Source: Adiantum capillus-veneris | Taxonomy: Eukaryota; Streptophyta; Polypodiopsida; Polypodiales; Pteridaceae | Direction: 5' to 3' | DNA: 64,000 nt | Assembly: GCA_014529385.2 (NCBI GenBank) | Contig: CM043958.1 | Coordinates: 155,903,293 to 155,967,292, forward strand | In this document: piece by piece, positions 30,822 to 40,930 of the stretch | Position numbering within the stretch: the first letter of the stretch is position 1 | Layout of the letters: each line of letters opens with the position of its first letter | Notes under the pieces: model-generated | Database searches by the model: none | Told to the model about the DNA's origin: nothing | The model's input: the letters and a program-made list of their open reading frames with translations, nothing else | Made by a program: the position numbers and the translations under genes

Positions 30822-33165
30822 TCATCTTATGGTTTTGCTCATTTTGAGCAGCGACTCGTATCTTGCATGTAAATCCAGCAGGGTTGGGCCGAATATATCT
30901 ATGTTGATTGTGAAGAAGCCGGTGTAGAACGCTTCTTCAAAGGCCTGGAGGTGATAGGATGGCAGAAACATTATCCTTTGATACAATGCATGTATCACCT
31001 CCTTGGAAGGCTGACCAGACAGATCATATGCACATCTGTAAGTATCTTGAAAGAAGAAGATATTGTCTTTCACCTGGCCCGGTTTGAACGTCTCGAAGAC
31101 TGTCAAAAGGGTTTTGCAGATCTTCCTCATCATTATGCAAGAAAGGTCGGGCGAGCCAGTGAACAATTTGATGGCGCCTCTTAGGGTTTTCACCATGTAT
31201 TGAACACTTATTCTCTTGCCTGCCTTCAAGCTTGGCAGCTTAAGATAGTTCAGTCAAGTGGGTTGGCTTCTTTGTAGTATTTCCTGGGCCTTCCACGTCC
31301 GTATCCTTGGTAGAGGGCAGAAGCTTAGGTTATCTCTGATGATTTTGGGTGCCTCTACCAAATGGATTAGGTACTATGGATACTTTGTCAGCCACGCCTT
31401 TCTCCACCTTGGCTGAGAGTTGACTATTAACTTGGCCCCTTCAGGCTGGGAGATATCTGCTGTGTAGAGTGGCACTGTCGGCTCTTCTCTAATCCTCTTG
31501 TTGATGGTGGCGGCTTCGTACTTTAGCAAAGGATATGGGATAGAGGGCTGTAGCCATTCATGCCGGAGGTTGCTGGCGTCGAGCTCTGAATGGTCATGGA
31601 TTTAAAAACCTCTACTCCCATTCCAAGGCTTCCTTGGCCGTTTCTCTGATTTCTGCCTCTATGGCCTTGTGCAGCTTCTCTTCCTCTTCTTGTGTCATAT
31701 CTTGTGGCTCTTGAGAGGGTCCTACTAGGATTTCCTCTTGCATGGGTGTGTCCACAGGATCTGCCACATTGTTTAGGTCTATGCCTTCCATGGCTGTCGG
31801 GTACCTGCCTGCTGACCTCTTAACTCTTATATCTACTTTAGGAGTGCCTGTTTCTCTGCTTCAGCTTCTTCTCCCATGTTCACGAGGAGGTCTTTCAACT
31901 CGGCGTGTACCTTCTTCGTCTCCTCGAGCTTTCTCTTTATAATTTCTAGCTCATCTTGCATTACTTTCTGCTCTTCTTCCATGTGTGTTTGGATAACCAC
32001 GGACCCTTCCGCCATCATCAACCTTTGCTTTTTCTCTAAAGTCAACTCTTTCTGAAGCTCTTTCATCTGTTATTCATAGATATGGCTTTCAGTAGTGGTG
32101 TGAGTCGAGATAGTAGCTCCGACTCTGGCTGGAGATGCCCGTAGCCACACTTGATGGTTTGATCTTTAACTTTAAGTTGGTCCTTGAGCTCAAGGACCTC
32201 ATCCTGGCTAGCCTCCTGGTCTATTTCTGCATTTTCTTTGGAATTTTGCATGGCCTCAACTTCCTTGGACTCCTCAGCAAGTTGTAGCGTTAGGTTATCC
32301 CATTCCCTCTCTACATCTATCAATGACGTGCTGAGTTGTCTATACTCCTCTTCGGCTCCTTGCAGTCTTTGAGCTGCTGCCTGATTTTCTCTTTCCATTC
32401 CCTGGAATCTTTGTAATGCCTTTGCCAGACTGGCTTGCAGCTCTGCTTCTCTCTCTATCTGCCTTGGCTTTGCTTTTGTAAGGTGTCAACTTCCAGCTTT
32501 ATCTGCACTTCAGTGGCTTTGAGAGTGGCCATTTCACTTTCTGAGGCCATTGACTGTGCTCTTAGCACGGTTAGCTTTGTCATCACCACGTCCCAATCAT
32601 TGGTGGGCGGGTGCAGGTCCACTATATCAGTGGCCATCTCCTTTAGCTCTACTAACCGTATGCTTTGCATTTGCTCTTTGGGCCCCGTGCTTGCCAAGTC
32701 GAATGCGACTATGGCAACCGCTTCTTTTGTATATCCGGCAGCTAGCAGGTCTAGAAATGTGTTGTATGATTCATTTGGCTCTGGCTTCCCACTTTTAGGC
32801 TTAGCCTCTTCCTTTGGTTCTTGCTCCTGGCTTTGTTCTTACTTAGACTCTTCTTGTTCTTCTGGTTTGTCTTGCTCCTCTTTGTCTTCTTGTGGAGGGC
32901 TACGAGGAGGTGGTGAGGGCGGTGGACTGGACTCAGGACTGGCTGGTGGAGTTGTTGGCTTTTTCTTGAAATCTCTGTCCATCTTGGTCTTCCTTTCTCT
33001 ATCTTGGCCCTCCTACTCTTCTAGCAGTTTCTGTCGGACTTGCTCCACTTCCTCTTCTGTAAAGGGTACATGTGGGATATTCTCTGCCGTGGCATCAAGA
33101 ATCTCAAAATTCTTAATGTAATCATCGAATTTGTCTCTGTGCACCCTTCGGGATGATCCCGACAT
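30822..33165 (-). pseudogene. Element C coiled-coil / helical-domain protein
   Basis: From ATG 33165 the frame reads MSGSSRRVHRDKFDDYIKNF, a Pro-rich linker (TTPPASPESSPPPSPPP), an acidic Glu/Gln part, AAGYTKEAVAIVAFDLAST, then after a frameshift near 32470 a long coiled coil (heptads through 32398-32063 and 32066-31833), and finally PRWRKAWLTKYP, PTWLNY-like text, YMVKTLRGAIKLFTGSPDLS, YDLSGQPSKEVIHALYQ, MFLPSYH and EEAFYTGFFT down to 30822. In-frame stops at about 33031 and 32840 and at least three frame changes make it a pseudogene. It matches element A block for block in the C-terminal half. No enzymatic motif is seen; a structural or accessory retrotransposon protein is the likely role. 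Confidence 0.72.
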
Positions 33166-33194
33166 TGCTTCTAGAGACGGCTTCCATAGCTCGT

Positions 33195-34400
33195 CTAAAT
33201 CTCCTTTAAGGGCACCTTAACGATCTCAAATGGTCCACAATACCTTGGGCTTAGCTTCTTATATCTGCCTAGAGATAAATTGCTTTTCTTAGGTCGGACT
33301 CGGAGAAAAACCTTATCTCCTTCCTTGAAAGTTCTATCTGAGCGGTTCTTATCTGCATAGTGCTTCTGCCTATCTTGAGCTGCCTGAATGTCCTGGCGAA
33401 TGGCTCTAGTCTGTGCTTCCATATCTTCTAACATCTTTCTAGAGGCTTCTACTCTGATGGTTGGATCTGAAAAGTTCAGTGGTGCTAAACAGCCCTGTCC
33501 ATAAAGAGCTTTGAAAGGTGACATTCCAATGCTTCTGTGTTCGGAAGAGTTATAAGCATATTCTACCAAAGGTAGATATTGTAACCACTTCTTTGGCTCT
33601 TGTGAACAATAGGCTCTGAGAATGTCCTCGATGACTTGATTAACTCTTTCAGTTTGCCCATCTGTTTGTCCATCTGTTTGTGGTATGCTGTACTGAAAGC
33701 TAATTGTGACCCAATAGATTGGAAAAGAGAAGTCCAAAATTTTGATGTAAACTTGGCATCTCTATCACTGACAATACGCTTGGGTAGACCATGTAGCCTG
33801 AAAATCTCCTTGATGAATACCCGACTAATATCTGAAGCAATAAAGGTTGTCTTTATGGGTATTAGATGAGCCACTTTTGTGAGCCTGTCAACAACCACGA
33901 AAACAGAATCATACCCTCCTGTAGAAGGTAACCCTGTAACAAAATCCATACTGATGCATTCCCACTTCATCTGGGGTATGTCAAGAGGTTGAAGTTGCCC
34001 TGGTAATTTGATCCTTTCGGCCTTTATTCGTTGACAAGAAAGACATTGCCTCACATAGCGAAGTATGTCTCCTTTCATTCCAGACCAGAAATAACTCCTT
34101 CTAACGGCGTGAAGAGTTTTAGCATAGCCTAAGTGTCCGGATGTAGGGCTATCGTGTGCTTCATATAGAATGGTATTCTTTAAAGCTGGGTCTCTGGGTA
34201 CACAGAGTCTATGTCTGTAGTAAAGACATCCTCCCATAAGAGAGTAATCTTTAGCTTCAGGCATCTTATTCTGCTGGACTAATGAAGCCATACGTTGGTA
34301 CTCTGGATCTTCGAAGGATGCTTCTTTGATTCTATCCCAGATAGGGTTATTTGGAATAGAGATAGCTCCGAGAAACGATTTTCGGCTAAGACCATCTGCA
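33195..34400 (-). pseudogene. Gypsy E integrase
   Basis: Zinc finger SGHLGYAKTLHAVRRSYFW with CLSCQ (34140-34030), core SMDFVTGLP (first Asp), VSDRDAKFTSKFW (second Asp), and DGQTERVNQVIED (Glu) in a second frame. The two frames (34291-33563 and 33737-33195) overlap; a frameshift near 33700 and a 12 bp direct duplication (ACAAACAGATGG twice, about 33656-33681) separate D2 and E. The C-terminal part FKEGDKVFLRVRPKKSNLSL and LSPRYCGPFEIVK is the SH3-like domain, cut at about 33205. Inactive. Confidence 0.88.
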
Positions 34401-34729
34401 ACTGTGTTTTCCTTCCCTGGTCTATACTTTATGTCAAGGTCATATTCCTGTAATAGCTCTATTCATCGTTGTTGTCGCATATTGAGAATGGGTTGAGTAA
34501 AAATCCACTTTAAACTCTTGTGGTCTGTAACCAGCTGAAACTTGCGTCCAAGAAGATAATGTCTCCATAACTTCAGTGCATGAATAACTGCTAAAAGTTC
34601 CAGATCATGAGTGGGATAATTCTTCTCATGATCCCTCAGCTTTCGCGAAGTATACGCCACCGGTCTTCCTTCTTGAGTAAGAACTTCGCCTAGAGCAGAC
34701 TTACTAGCATCTGTCGCTACTTCAAATTC
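34401..34729 (-). pseudogene. Gypsy E RNase H
   Basis: Reads [60 protein letters not shown] and [12 protein letters not shown], with a stop at about 34462 before the polyprotein continues. Standard Ty3/gypsy RNase H. Confidence 0.85.
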
Positions 34730-35660
34730 TTAACTGAAGTCTGGAAGCTTTAAAATAGGAATTGAGACCAAGAATTCTTTTAGCTTAGCAAAACTAGACT
34801 CGTGCTCGGTCTTCCAATCGATCCTCATTCCTTTCTTCAGGAGTTTCGTCAAAGGTGCAGCAATACGTGCATAATCCTTGACAAAAATCCTGTACCATCC
34901 CGTTATTCCAAGAAATCCCCTTACTTCGCTGACGGTGGATGGTTGAGGCCAATCAACGATGTCCTTGACTTTGTCTGGGTCCACTGAAATCCCTTCAGCC
35001 AAAATGACAAATCCAAGATAGTTGACCTTTGGTGAGCAAAAAGTGCACTTGCTCTCTTTAGCGTAAAGTTGGTGTTTTCGGAGAAGATCAAGTACTTTGC
35101 GAACATGTTCTTCATGATCTGCCTCGTCTTTGGAATAGATCAGAATGTCATCAAAGAAAACCAAGACAAAATCATCGAGGTAAGGTCTGAAAATATCTTG
35201 CATAAGTCGGTTGAAGCTTGCAGGAGCATTTGTTAGACCAAAAGACATTACTGTGAATTCGTAGTGCCCATACCTAGTATTGAAAGCTGTCTTCGGAATA
35301 TCTGATTCCTTGATCCTGATTTGGTAATATCCTGACCTTAGATCAATCTTTGTAAATATTTTGGCGCTGTGGAGCCTGTCCAAGAGTTCGTCGATCCTTG
35401 GAATTGGATACTTGTTCTTGACAATTACCTAATTCAGTCCACAGTAGTCTATGCATAGCCTTAAGGTCCCATCCTTCTTCTTCTGGAAAAGAACGGGAGC
35501 ACCCCAAGGAGAAGTACTGGGTCGAATGAATCCTTGCTCAATGAGTTTCCCAAGTTGTTCTTTGAGTTCGATGGCCTCCTGAAGTGACATTTTATAAGGT
35601 CTTTTTGAGATAGGTTCACACCCAGGGATAGTCTCAATCTCATGATCTACCTCTCTGTGT
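34730..35660 (-). pseudogene. Gypsy E reverse transcriptase
   Basis: Upstream frame: [20 protein letters not shown] and GTLRLCIDY (35540-35440). A stop near 35430 and then open 35383-34730: [54 protein letters not shown] (catalytic FFDD, about 35147-35161), [20 protein letters not shown] and [19 protein letters not shown]. All fingers, palm and thumb blocks are present, and the 217-codon frame is intact, making it the best preserved RT in the window. Confidence 0.92.
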
Positions 35661-35719
35661 GGTGGAAGATTCGTAAGGTCTTCGGGGAATACGTCATCAT
35701 ACTCCCTCAGCCAGTCTGG

Positions 35720-36600
35720 TCAAAGTGAGGTATCTGATTGGTCCACCTTATTGAGTTTAACTACATATATTTGCTGACCCTTTTTTAGTCCCTTCAAGAG
35801 TCTGCTGGCCTTAACTAGAATAGCCCTAGGTCTCCCATTTTCCCCCTGAATTAAGGCTTCATTACCCAAGTTATCTGTAAATGTAAAGTTTCCTTGTGCA
35901 CAATGGATATGGGCCTTATTTTGCTTTAACCAGTCCATCCCTAGTATCCCATCAAAGAATCCTAAGGGTAGGGTTCAAAATTGGGCAGAAGTTGGGTGTC
36001 CCCCTAAATCAAAGTCAATTTTGCCTGCAGAGTGGTGAGATACTACCTCCTTGCCGTTTGCTAACTTGACAACTAGCTTGCTTGACGGATACTTATCTAG
36101 CTTAAGCTTTCTCATGCATTTGGGTGAAAGAAATGAAAGAGTACTGCCACAATCTATAAGGAAGTTAACTTGTTCACCTCTGAGAGATCCTGGCATATGA
36201 ATGACTGCGTCTTGCTCGCAACCATTGGGATTGTCAATTGCAGCATGTAGGGTTGCTCTCTCCACTGCTTCATTACCCACAGTTGGTTGAACTACTGCGG
36301 CATTCACTCTGGCGGTAGCTCCACGCCCTCGCCCTCTGTTCATTCTTCCGTGTCCTTCTCTTCCATTAGCTTGGCCACGCCCACGGGTATTCAAGGGTAT
36401 GGCATTGGCGTTGGTTGCATGAATGTTCCTGGGGCAATTGGATCTGTAGTGTCCATGCTCGCCGCAACCATAGCATCGAACATCAGGGAATTCCATGGTT
36501 GTAGTGGTAGCCACAATAGGGCGCTGGTTATAGGTTTGGTTGGCTGGTCTGTTGTCCCAAGCAGTGTTCCTTGCCCTCTTTGCCCAATGATTCCTCCTAT
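35720..36600 (-). pseudogene. Gypsy E zinc knuckle and protease
   Basis: CYGCGEHGHYRSNC (C-X2-C-X4-H-X4-C, about 36475-36434), an Arg/Gly-rich basic region (RGRGQANGREGHGRMNRGRG), then NFLIDCGSTLSFLSPKCMRK (retropepsin active-site region, Asp-Cys-Gly-Ser, about 36170) and GMDWLKQNKAHIHC (C-terminal block, 35938-35897). A stop at about 35974 splits protease. Confidence 0.86.
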
Positions 36601-36601
36601 T

Positions 36602-37190
36602 CTAATTAGCCTTTTGTACTTCGAGAGCTAGAGGTTTAGTCCTCAACAAGGCATCCTGTAGAGTTGACGGCCTGAGAGCCTCCAGCCGAGTGTTCAAGGG
36701 ATCGATTAGTCCTTGACAGAACCTTGCCACCTGTTGTTCCAAGTTCATCTTAGGAGCATATCTCCGAAGAGTGACAAACTTTGCATAGTATTCTTCGACC
36801 GTTGAATTCAACTGCCGAAGTGAAAAGAATTCATTCATTCTCAAGGTCCTATAGGCAGGTGGTAAATAACGTCCCATTATCGCAGCTTTGATGTCTTTCC
36901 AAGATTGGGAAGATCCTTTAATGTCCAGGTCTCTGCAATGTTGCTTCCACCATATCTTGGCATCGCCAGTCAAGCGGAACATCGCAAGCATGGTCTGATT
37001 TACGGGTTGGGTTCCCGCAGCTTCAAAGTAATCGTCCATGGCTTCCATCCATACTTCCGCATCTCTCTCCACATTTGCCCCCTAGCCCTTAAAGATCGGA
37101 GGTTGGGCTTGTTTGAGGAGAAGCTTCTTCTCTTGCGCTGCCGAGTACAGAGCAACATGCGGTACCTACATGGGTTATACGAAATTCTTG
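36602..37190 (-). pseudogene. Gypsy E gag
   Basis: LYSAAQEKKLLLKQAQPPIF, a TAG at about 37083, then ERDAEVWMEAMDDYFEAAGT, AMFRLTGDAKIWWKQHCRDL, SWKDIKAAIMGRYLPPAYRT and EEYYAKFVTLRRYAPKMNLE, the Retrotrans_gag pattern (capsid helices). Ends at a stop (36602) before the zinc-knuckle frame. Confidence 0.87.
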
Positions 37191-37382
37191 ATACCATTAC
37201 TTGAATTTCAAGATAGACACGAGACTTTAATAAAATTCAAGATTCCACTTTATCAAGAGACAGAGATTCAAAGACAAAAAGCACTTTATTGATGGAAATT
37301 TATTACAATCGAAACTCCTCAAGGTTTAGAATGACTGATGACCGCTTATTACATGGCTTTATGGATTGCGTATAACATACGC

Positions 37383-37886
37383 CTAGGAAATGGTATTGAC
37401 ATGATGCACTACTTCATTCGTGTAATAGTTCTTATACACATTCTTGAGGGGATAATAAACTAAGATATCGGGCCGGAGTTCCGCTTTCAGTAATCCAAAG
37501 GTTTTGACTCGGTTTGCTGGAATCACATTGGTGACCTTCTCCAAGAGCCAGTCGTTGATGGTTTGGTTGGAGTTGCCCGAAACAGTCTGGTCCAATTGTG
37601 TGGGCACCAAGTAGAATATCTCTATCACTCTCAACTCTTCTCCCCAACGTATCTTCTTCAAGTCGGTAGCCAGGCACCCTAGCTTCCGAGCATTGATGTA
37701 GTAAACCCCTCCTGGAAATGTCCAATCAAGTTCCCATCCTTTGTCAATGCGAGTGGAGTGTGGCGTATAAGCCTTCAACAGTATCTCCATGATATCTCGC
37801 CTGAACTGGTAAACAGGGGATCTTCGAGCTTGCTCATAAATAAGCTCAAACACTTGGAACTTCCGATATTCGAGCACGGGGTCTTC
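37383..37886 (-). CDS. Accessory ORF between PBS and gag of gypsy E, possible exon 2
   Basis: 168 codons open from a splice acceptor-like TTGCAG at 37892-37887 to a stop at 37383. Sequence blocks: EDPVLEYRKFQVFELIYEQA, SPVYQFRRDIMEILLKAYTP, RIDKGWELDWTFPGGVYYIN, LRVIEIFYLVPTQ, NPLKNVYKN-like end. No ATG at its start. It splices in phase with the ATG exon at 39225-39085 inside the LTR, skipping the PBS, to give a protein of about 214 residues. Family not recognised. It could be a retroelement accessory gene or a captured host exon. Confidence 0.5.
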   Translation of the reverse strand, partial: EDPVLEYRKFQVFELIYEQARRSPVYQFRRDIMEILLKAYTPHSTRIDKGWELDWTFPGGVYYINARKLGCLATDLKKIRWGEELRVIEIFYLVPTQLDQTVSGNSNQTINDWLLEKVTNVIPANRVKTFGLLKAELRPDILVYYPLKNVYKNYYTNEVVHHVNTIS

Positions 37887-37991
37887 CTGCAACACCAATG
37901 CAAGGAATTCGGATCAACTACCTATATATTTTCAGTTCCTTTTAAATGTTCAAACAATACGACTTTATTTTCCCAGCCTAACCTAGGCTTA

Positions 37992-38003
37992 GCTCTGATA
38001 CCA
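37992..38003 (-). other. Gypsy E primer-binding site (initiator Met tRNA)
   Basis: TGGTATCAGAGC on the minus strand, perfect 12 nt match, two bases after the LTR end CTCACA. Confidence 0.85.
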
Positions 38004-38677
38004 GGTGTGAGGTCCCCACCCCCATCGTATCAAACAACGGATCTGATGGTAAACCTGGTGGCCACTAGATCTATAGCGGAAGCAAACAAAATGGTTCAGG
38101 GTTCAACTAGCGGACGATCTCTCATCACAAGGTGAGTCGAGTTCGAGCCTACTAGCAACGAGATCTAGCTCCACCTCGCAGGGGAAGCGTACTTAACTAT
38201 CTAGCGATCCTAAGACCCACCTTCCAAGAGGAGAGAAACCCCAAGTGTCTTTTTCCCCATGTTTCAGAGGCACGTACTCTCGAGGATTCGCCGCTCTAGG
38301 GGCAATGAGTAATACCAATATCGAGTAAGCACTATGGGGACAGAGAGTTCCCGACCAATCGGGACCACCCATCTCGTAGGCATTGGCAACCCGAGCCAAG
38401 CCCCCACTTTCCACCCCCACACTCACACTTCTTCGTGTGACCTAATTACTACCACAAAGGTTGTTCAACATAGATATTCTTTGTTTAATTCCGAATCACA
38501 TGGTTCGTTAAAACAGCCCTTCAACCAGTATTGCAAACAACACCAAGACAGAATTCTAGTAAAAATTCTACTCAAACTTATTCATAAAAGTTCCAATGTT
38601 CTGGAGGTACAACATCCCCCCTCCAGCGAGAGTTCACTCCTCCCGTTGTCGCCTAGCTGCCATACAACTAGGTATGT

Positions 38678-38795
38678 CCACCGCATACAAAGCACGTCAT
38701 GGACACTCCCACCGCATAGAAAGCAAGATGTGGGTTCCCACCGCATAGAAAGCAAGTCGTGGGTATCCACCGCATAAAAAGAAAGTCGTGGATTC
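38678..38795. repeat. Four-copy 30 bp tandem repeat in LTR-E
   Basis: Units start at 38678, 38708, 38738 and 38767 with the core CCACCGCATAGAAAGCAAG. Period 29-30 bp. Confidence 0.88.
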
Positions 38796-39084
38796 AAGAG
38801 CCCTAACGAGGAACTCTGCCCCCTGTGATCAGTAGGGGGGTCAGGACTGATTCAACATTGGAAATAAAATGAACATGTCGAGCTAAATTTTCCCTAGCAA
38901 ACATTCTTTCCTCTTGCAAACAGCATACCCATCAATCATTTCTTTCCTACTTTATACTTAAATGTACTATGCATTCAATGCTGAGGTTTCTGTCGGATTT
39001 CTCCAACATGTTCGGGGATATGTTCATTCCTAACTAATCGTATGCAATGTTAATTAAACAACTTGAATAGAAATTGGGACCTAC

Positions 39085-39225
39085 CTCTTCCATTTCTTCG
39101 TCAATAGCCCGCGAGATGGTCGGTATTTGCTCGTCCATGGGAGCCTTTCCTTTTTCGTTGACATTGCTTGTTCCCGCCTCGCGATCATGGGCACCACCGA
39201 GGCGCGTCCTCTTAACCGGGGCCAT
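39085..39225 (-). CDS. Candidate exon 1 of a spliced ORF inside LTR-E
   Basis: ATG at 39225, 47 codons (MAPVKRTRLGGAHDREAGTS ... EEMEE) ending at a consensus donor GAG|GTAGGT (39085/39084). Phase 0 at the donor matches phase 0 at the acceptor 37887/37886. If spliced, the LTR 3' part, PBS and leader are removed as a 1.2 kb intron. Basic start and acidic end; no domain. Confidence 0.4.
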
Positions 39226-40052
39226 TTCTCACTACTTTAAATGATTAGCTTGGAGAAAGAGCTAAGGTTCACAAGCATCATAACAGTCCAATGGGTAGAT
39301 TAGTGGCATCAATTAATCCCTCCTATATGAGAGTCTAGATTTCTTTCATAAAGAAATCATTAAGGATGTCACATAATCCTATGGGAACCGGCCCTAAGAT
39401 AACTATTCGGCTTACATGATCAAGAATAATTAGGATTTCACTATTGGAATTACCAGAGAATTGGATTAAGTATGATTAAACTATTTCCTAGCAATTAGAT
39501 GATGCAGATTTTTCCTATGCATATGTGTGAGGAAAAACCAATTCTTAGAGACTTATTGACGGATTAATTTCTCCTTAATTACGTCTTAATGCATAAGAGA
39601 AATGAATTCAATTAAGCTACAATGTTAATGAGTGATTACAATAGTGATTCTCTTCAATCTGCACAAATACTAGCTTACCGATTAATTACTATGCTATCTA
39701 GAGAGGGAAGATTCTGATAATTATGCTCTAATCATTAATCGAGAGTGAAGAATGGCTGATAATTCAGCTATGGAATGATGATTACATAATAGAGTACGAA
39801 TAAGGAGAATTTAGAGAGTAGTCATAGAGATTTTCGACTAGGAATAAGCATAATAGACAAGGAATTTAGATGGTAGAGAAAAAGATTTACAGATGGCATT
39901 AATTAAACTGTCGTTATCGTGATTAAGAGCTGGTAATCTTCTCAATTTTCTGATCTAATCGAGCTTCTTGAGATGAAAATTCGGCAGCACCTCCCTCCTA
40001 GCTTCTTCTTCAATAGGTGTGTGATTCGGCAGCACCTCCCCAATGTACATAT

Positions 40053-40093
40053 GTGGGTGTGTGTGTATGCACTGTGTGTGTGTGTGATCATAA

Positions 40094-40124
<31 letters not shown>
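40053..40124. repeat. GT microsatellite in LTR-E
   Basis: Three GT runs, the longest at about 40095-40121. Next to a direct repeat ATTCGGCAGCACCTCCC (about 39979 and 40024). Confidence 0.92.
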
Positions 40125-40788
40125 CAGGTCTTTAAATAGGTTCCTACAGGCTGAAAATCGATCTGGGTTGCTAAATGCATCTGGGAGCTTCTCTAGTTAA
40201 GCATGGCAAGTCCAGTTCTCTGCCCACCAAGTGTCAGGTTGGCTTGGTTAACTGGTTCTGAGACTGAGTTGCAGGCTTGGCAGCTTTCCCAAGACTCCCA
40301 CAAAGCAAGAGGGCGCCCCCTAGCTGCTAAAGCTGATCTGGAGTGGCCTGGGACTTGTTCCCACACAGTCCCGGGCCCCCGGTGCCTCCCCGGACAATTT
40401 TTAGGAAATTTGGTTCTAGGCTAAAACGGGCCATACGAGTCGGATTTTGATGCCGTAAATTGCTATACTAAGCTCTAACTAAGATGTACTGGCCCGAGTA
40501 CCTGCCATCTTTAGCAGCCCCCCGGGTCCGAAAATGCATTTTTTTCAAATTTGGGGTACGGGTGCAATTTTTCGAGATGATCAAAACTGGACGGGTCGGG
40601 TGACCAAAAAATTACTATTTTTAGAAATTTTTCACAAAAATTATTTTAATTCACATTTTGAAGCTTTATAACATTCTAAACATCATGGCACTGACGGAAT
40701 ATGGAAAACTGTTAAAAATAGTAACTTATTCCATTGTATTCATTTCGTGGTACAAGGGTGCTCTTGTGATCGGGTCAGAGACCTTACA

Positions 40789-40930
40789 TATGTCCACTTT
40801 CATGGTAGGCCAATAGAAGTATGTTTCTACTCTTCAGAGAGTAGGTTGAATGCCTCTATGTCGTGCATAGGGAGGAGCATGAGATTCGTACATGACTTTC
40901 TCACGAAGTGTCATAAAATCTAATAAGTAA
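40789..40930 (-). pseudogene. Integrase fragment of the chromovirus I family
   Basis: Minus strand reads KVMYESHAPPYARHRGIQPT, a stop, RVETYFYWPTMKVDI, closely matching 46390-46500 of element I (zinc-finger region). LTR-E begins immediately after VDI, so gypsy E inserted in this copy. Confidence 0.8.

Larger units (their letters stand above)
29840..33165 (-). mobile_element. LTR element C (palindrome-leader group), 3' portion
   Basis: Minus strand: coding remnant 33165-30822, polypurine tract, 3' LTR 30769-29840. Its LTR matches LTR-D, most clearly over the last 100 bp and around GAGTAGAGCTACACATTA. The 5' side (5' LTR, PBS, leader) is missing; instead the sequence joins gypsy E near 33200. 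Inserted in element B. Confidence 0.82.
33195..40788 (-). mobile_element. Ty3/gypsy element E with long 5' LTR, truncated in integrase
   Basis: Minus strand: LTR (40788-38006), Met-tRNA PBS (38003-37992), accessory ORF, gag with zinc knuckle, protease, RT, RNase H, integrase; sequence ends in the integrase C-terminal region (SPRYCGPFEIVK) where element C begins. No 3' LTR and no chromodomain remain. Frame breaks occur in gag, RT, the RNase H region and integrase. Confidence 0.82.
38006..40788 (-). repeat. Gypsy E 5' LTR
   Basis: About 2.78 kb; minus-strand start TGTAAGGTC and end GACCTCACA form an inverted terminal pair. The right edge interrupts an integrase fragment of the chromovirus I family, as expected for an insertion edge. 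Contains a 30 bp tandem repeat, a GT microsatellite and a possible coding exon. No second LTR exists in the window to confirm the boundaries. Confidence 0.65.

Noticed and set aside
32435-33121. 228-codon Ser-rich plus-strand ORF
   Set aside because: Antisense of the element C coiled-coil protein; the minus strand carries the blocks conserved with element A.
37180-37205. Second Met-type PBS (TGGTATCAAGAA) near gypsy E gag
   Set aside because: Matches only the first 8 bases of the Met primer complement, and the perfect PBS lies at 37992-38003 beside a better LTR end.
40203-40424. 73-codon plus-strand ORF in LTR-E
   Set aside because: No recognisable motif, inside the LTR and antisense to the element; treated as chance.
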